Source of the DNA: Pseudomonadota bacterium
GTDB lineage: Bacteria > Bdellovibrionota > Bacteriovoracia > Bacteriovoracales > Bacteriovoracaceae
Assembly (NCBI GenBank): GCA_021299675.1
Contig: JAJTIF010000165.1
Span: 1 to 7,523 of the forward strand
DNA length: 7,523 nucleotides
Reading direction: 5' to 3'
Within the stretch, counting starts at the first letter, position 1. The number at the start of each line of letters is the position of its first letter. The position numbers were made by a program, and so were the translations under genes. The notes below the pieces were generated by a model. That model saw only the letters and a program-made list of their open reading frames with translations. It made no database searches and was not told the DNA's origin. Positions 6,689 through 7,523 of this stretch are shown here, piece after piece.

Positions 6689-7523
6689 ATGGTCGCCCGC
6701 TTCCTTGTGTTATTTTTAGTTTTTCTTGTCGCCTGTGCTGGACCCATCAGTCGTCGTACGGCGCTTGATCCCAATCGTGTGAATCCCAATCGTCCGCAAA
6801 ACGTGAAAGACTTTAATCCGCTTCGAAAAAAAGTCGCGCTCCTTGGGTTTTTTAATGAAGCTCCCTTTGGCGGCGAAGATCTAGCGATTCAAGCCACCGA
6901 AGAATTCCGTCGTGAACTCTCTAAGTCCCGTGACTATCTCATCGATCCAGCAGCGGCACAGATCTTTGGATCTTCAAAAGATATTTACTCGGGCGGCGGT
7001 GTGAAGCTGGCGCAGTTGACTCGCAAAGCGAAGATGGCCGGAGTGAATCTGGTCGTTTTTGGCCGCATCACTGAAGCCCGCATCCGCCAGGCCTCTGATG
7101 AAATTGGTTTCGTCCGTAAGACCAAAGCTCTGGCAGAAACGAAAGTCGAAATTAAAGTGTTTGATGTCATCAGCTCCAAAGAGCTGGTCTCGGAGCTGGT
7201 GGAAGGTGTCGTGAACGATGACAATTACCGCTTCTACATCACGGAAGAAGAAGAGAATCTCGCTTACCGACAAGATCTCCTACGCTACTCCACGAGAGTC
7301 GCCGTGAGAAAATTCCTACCGCGTCTGGTACAGATGGGAGGCAAGCTCGACTGGACTGGTCGCGTGGCAAAGATCATCGGCAACAAAATTTATCTCAACT
7401 CCGGCCGCGACAGTGGTCTCAACATCGGTGACATCCTTAAAGTGATTACTGAAGGACAGGACATTTTTGACCCGGAAACAGGCGCGCTCATCGGTATTTC
7501 TAAAGGGGATGTCAAAGGCACAT
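6689..7523 (+). CDS. Lipoprotein with FlgT-C-like domain, 3' end missing
   Basis: An open frame of 278 codons runs off the right edge. The ATG follows GAGAGAGG (6673-6680) by 8 bases. The signal sequence ends in a lipobox LVAC at 13-16, so Cys16 should be lipidated. Ala17 and Gly18 follow, with no inner-membrane retention aspartate, which suggests the outer membrane. A Pro/Asn/Arg-rich linker (17-46) is followed at about 48-210 by an alpha/beta region, KVALLGFFNE to NLVVFGRITEA, of the type seen in CsgG, TolB-N and FlgT-middle domains. From Trp222 the pattern TGRVAKIIGNKIYLNSGRDS then GLNIGD matches the carboxy-terminal domain of FlgT, a flagellar basal-body ring protein of vibrios. Known FlgT is not a lipoprotein, so a flagellar role is only one option; an LpoB- or CsgG-like envelope role is another. 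It probably shares the dnaE transcript. Confidence 0.9.
   Translation, partial: MVARFLVLFLVFLVACAGPISRRTALDPNRVNPNRPQNVKDFNPLRKKVALLGFFNEAPFGGEDLAIQATEEFRRELSKSRDYLIDPAAAQIFGSSKDIYSGGGVKLAQLTRKAKMAGVNLVVFGRITEARIRQASDEIGFVRKTKALAETKVEIKVFDVISSKELVSELVEGVVNDDNYRFYITEEEENLAYRQDLLRYSTRVAVRKFLPRLVQMGGKLDWTGRVAKIIGNKIYLNSGRDSGLNIGDILKVITEGQDIFDPETGALIGISKGDVKGT
6768..6793 (+). repeat. Two 11-base direct repeats in the lipoprotein linker
   Basis: ATCCCAATCGT occurs at 6768-6778 and again at 6783-6793, a 15-base period. The duplicated five-codon unit encodes DPNRV then NPNRP in the flexible linker just after the lipid anchor. It looks like a small in-frame duplication that changes tether length. 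Confidence 0.7.

Noticed and set aside
6974..7273. Minus-strand frames of 99 and 79 codons opposite the lipoprotein gene
   Set aside because: The plus frame is open from a good start with a lipobox and a recognisable carboxy-terminal domain; the minus frames are antisense shadows.

Overview
The window reads as chromosomal, vertically inherited core DNA from a Gram-negative bacterium. Two products of the rightward unit carry export signals, one of them a lipobox. The polymerase is a DnaE1-type alpha subunit, coding density is high, and base composition looks even throughout. The combination of genes and the sequence style would fit a Bdellovibrio-like member of the Bdellovibrionota. That placement is an impression from gene content, not a database result. 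I see no mobile element, CRISPR array, tRNA or rRNA.

Left third (about 1-1542, minus strand): three tightly packed genes of the methionine salvage pathway, transcribed in the order mtnB, mtnD, mtnC. mtnB encodes methylthioribulose-1-phosphate dehydratase, mtnD acireductone dioxygenase, and mtnC enolase-phosphatase E1, which is cut by the left edge. They catalyse consecutive steps that turn methylthioribulose-1-phosphate into 2-keto-4-methylthiobutyrate. mtnB and mtnD are 2 bases apart, and mtnD and mtnC overlap by an ATGA, so this is almost certainly one transcript.

Middle: a divergent intergenic region of about 190 bases (1543-1732) holds the control signals for both directions, including a small GC-rich hairpin followed by five Ts. 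Then comes dnaE (1733-5386), the replicative DNA polymerase III alpha subunit. It has an apparently complete set of PHP metal ligands, the three catalytic aspartates and a recognisable beta-clamp binding motif.

Right third: dnaE overlaps by ATGA with an unrecognised gene for an exported protein of 424 residues. After 31 bases this is followed by a lipoprotein gene, cut by the right edge, with a CsgG/FlgT-like middle region and a FlgT-C-like carboxy end. No terminator separates these genes, so dnaE appears to head a unit that also makes two cell-envelope proteins. The least explained part of the window is this pair of envelope genes and their coupling to the polymerase gene. No clearly new system is visible.
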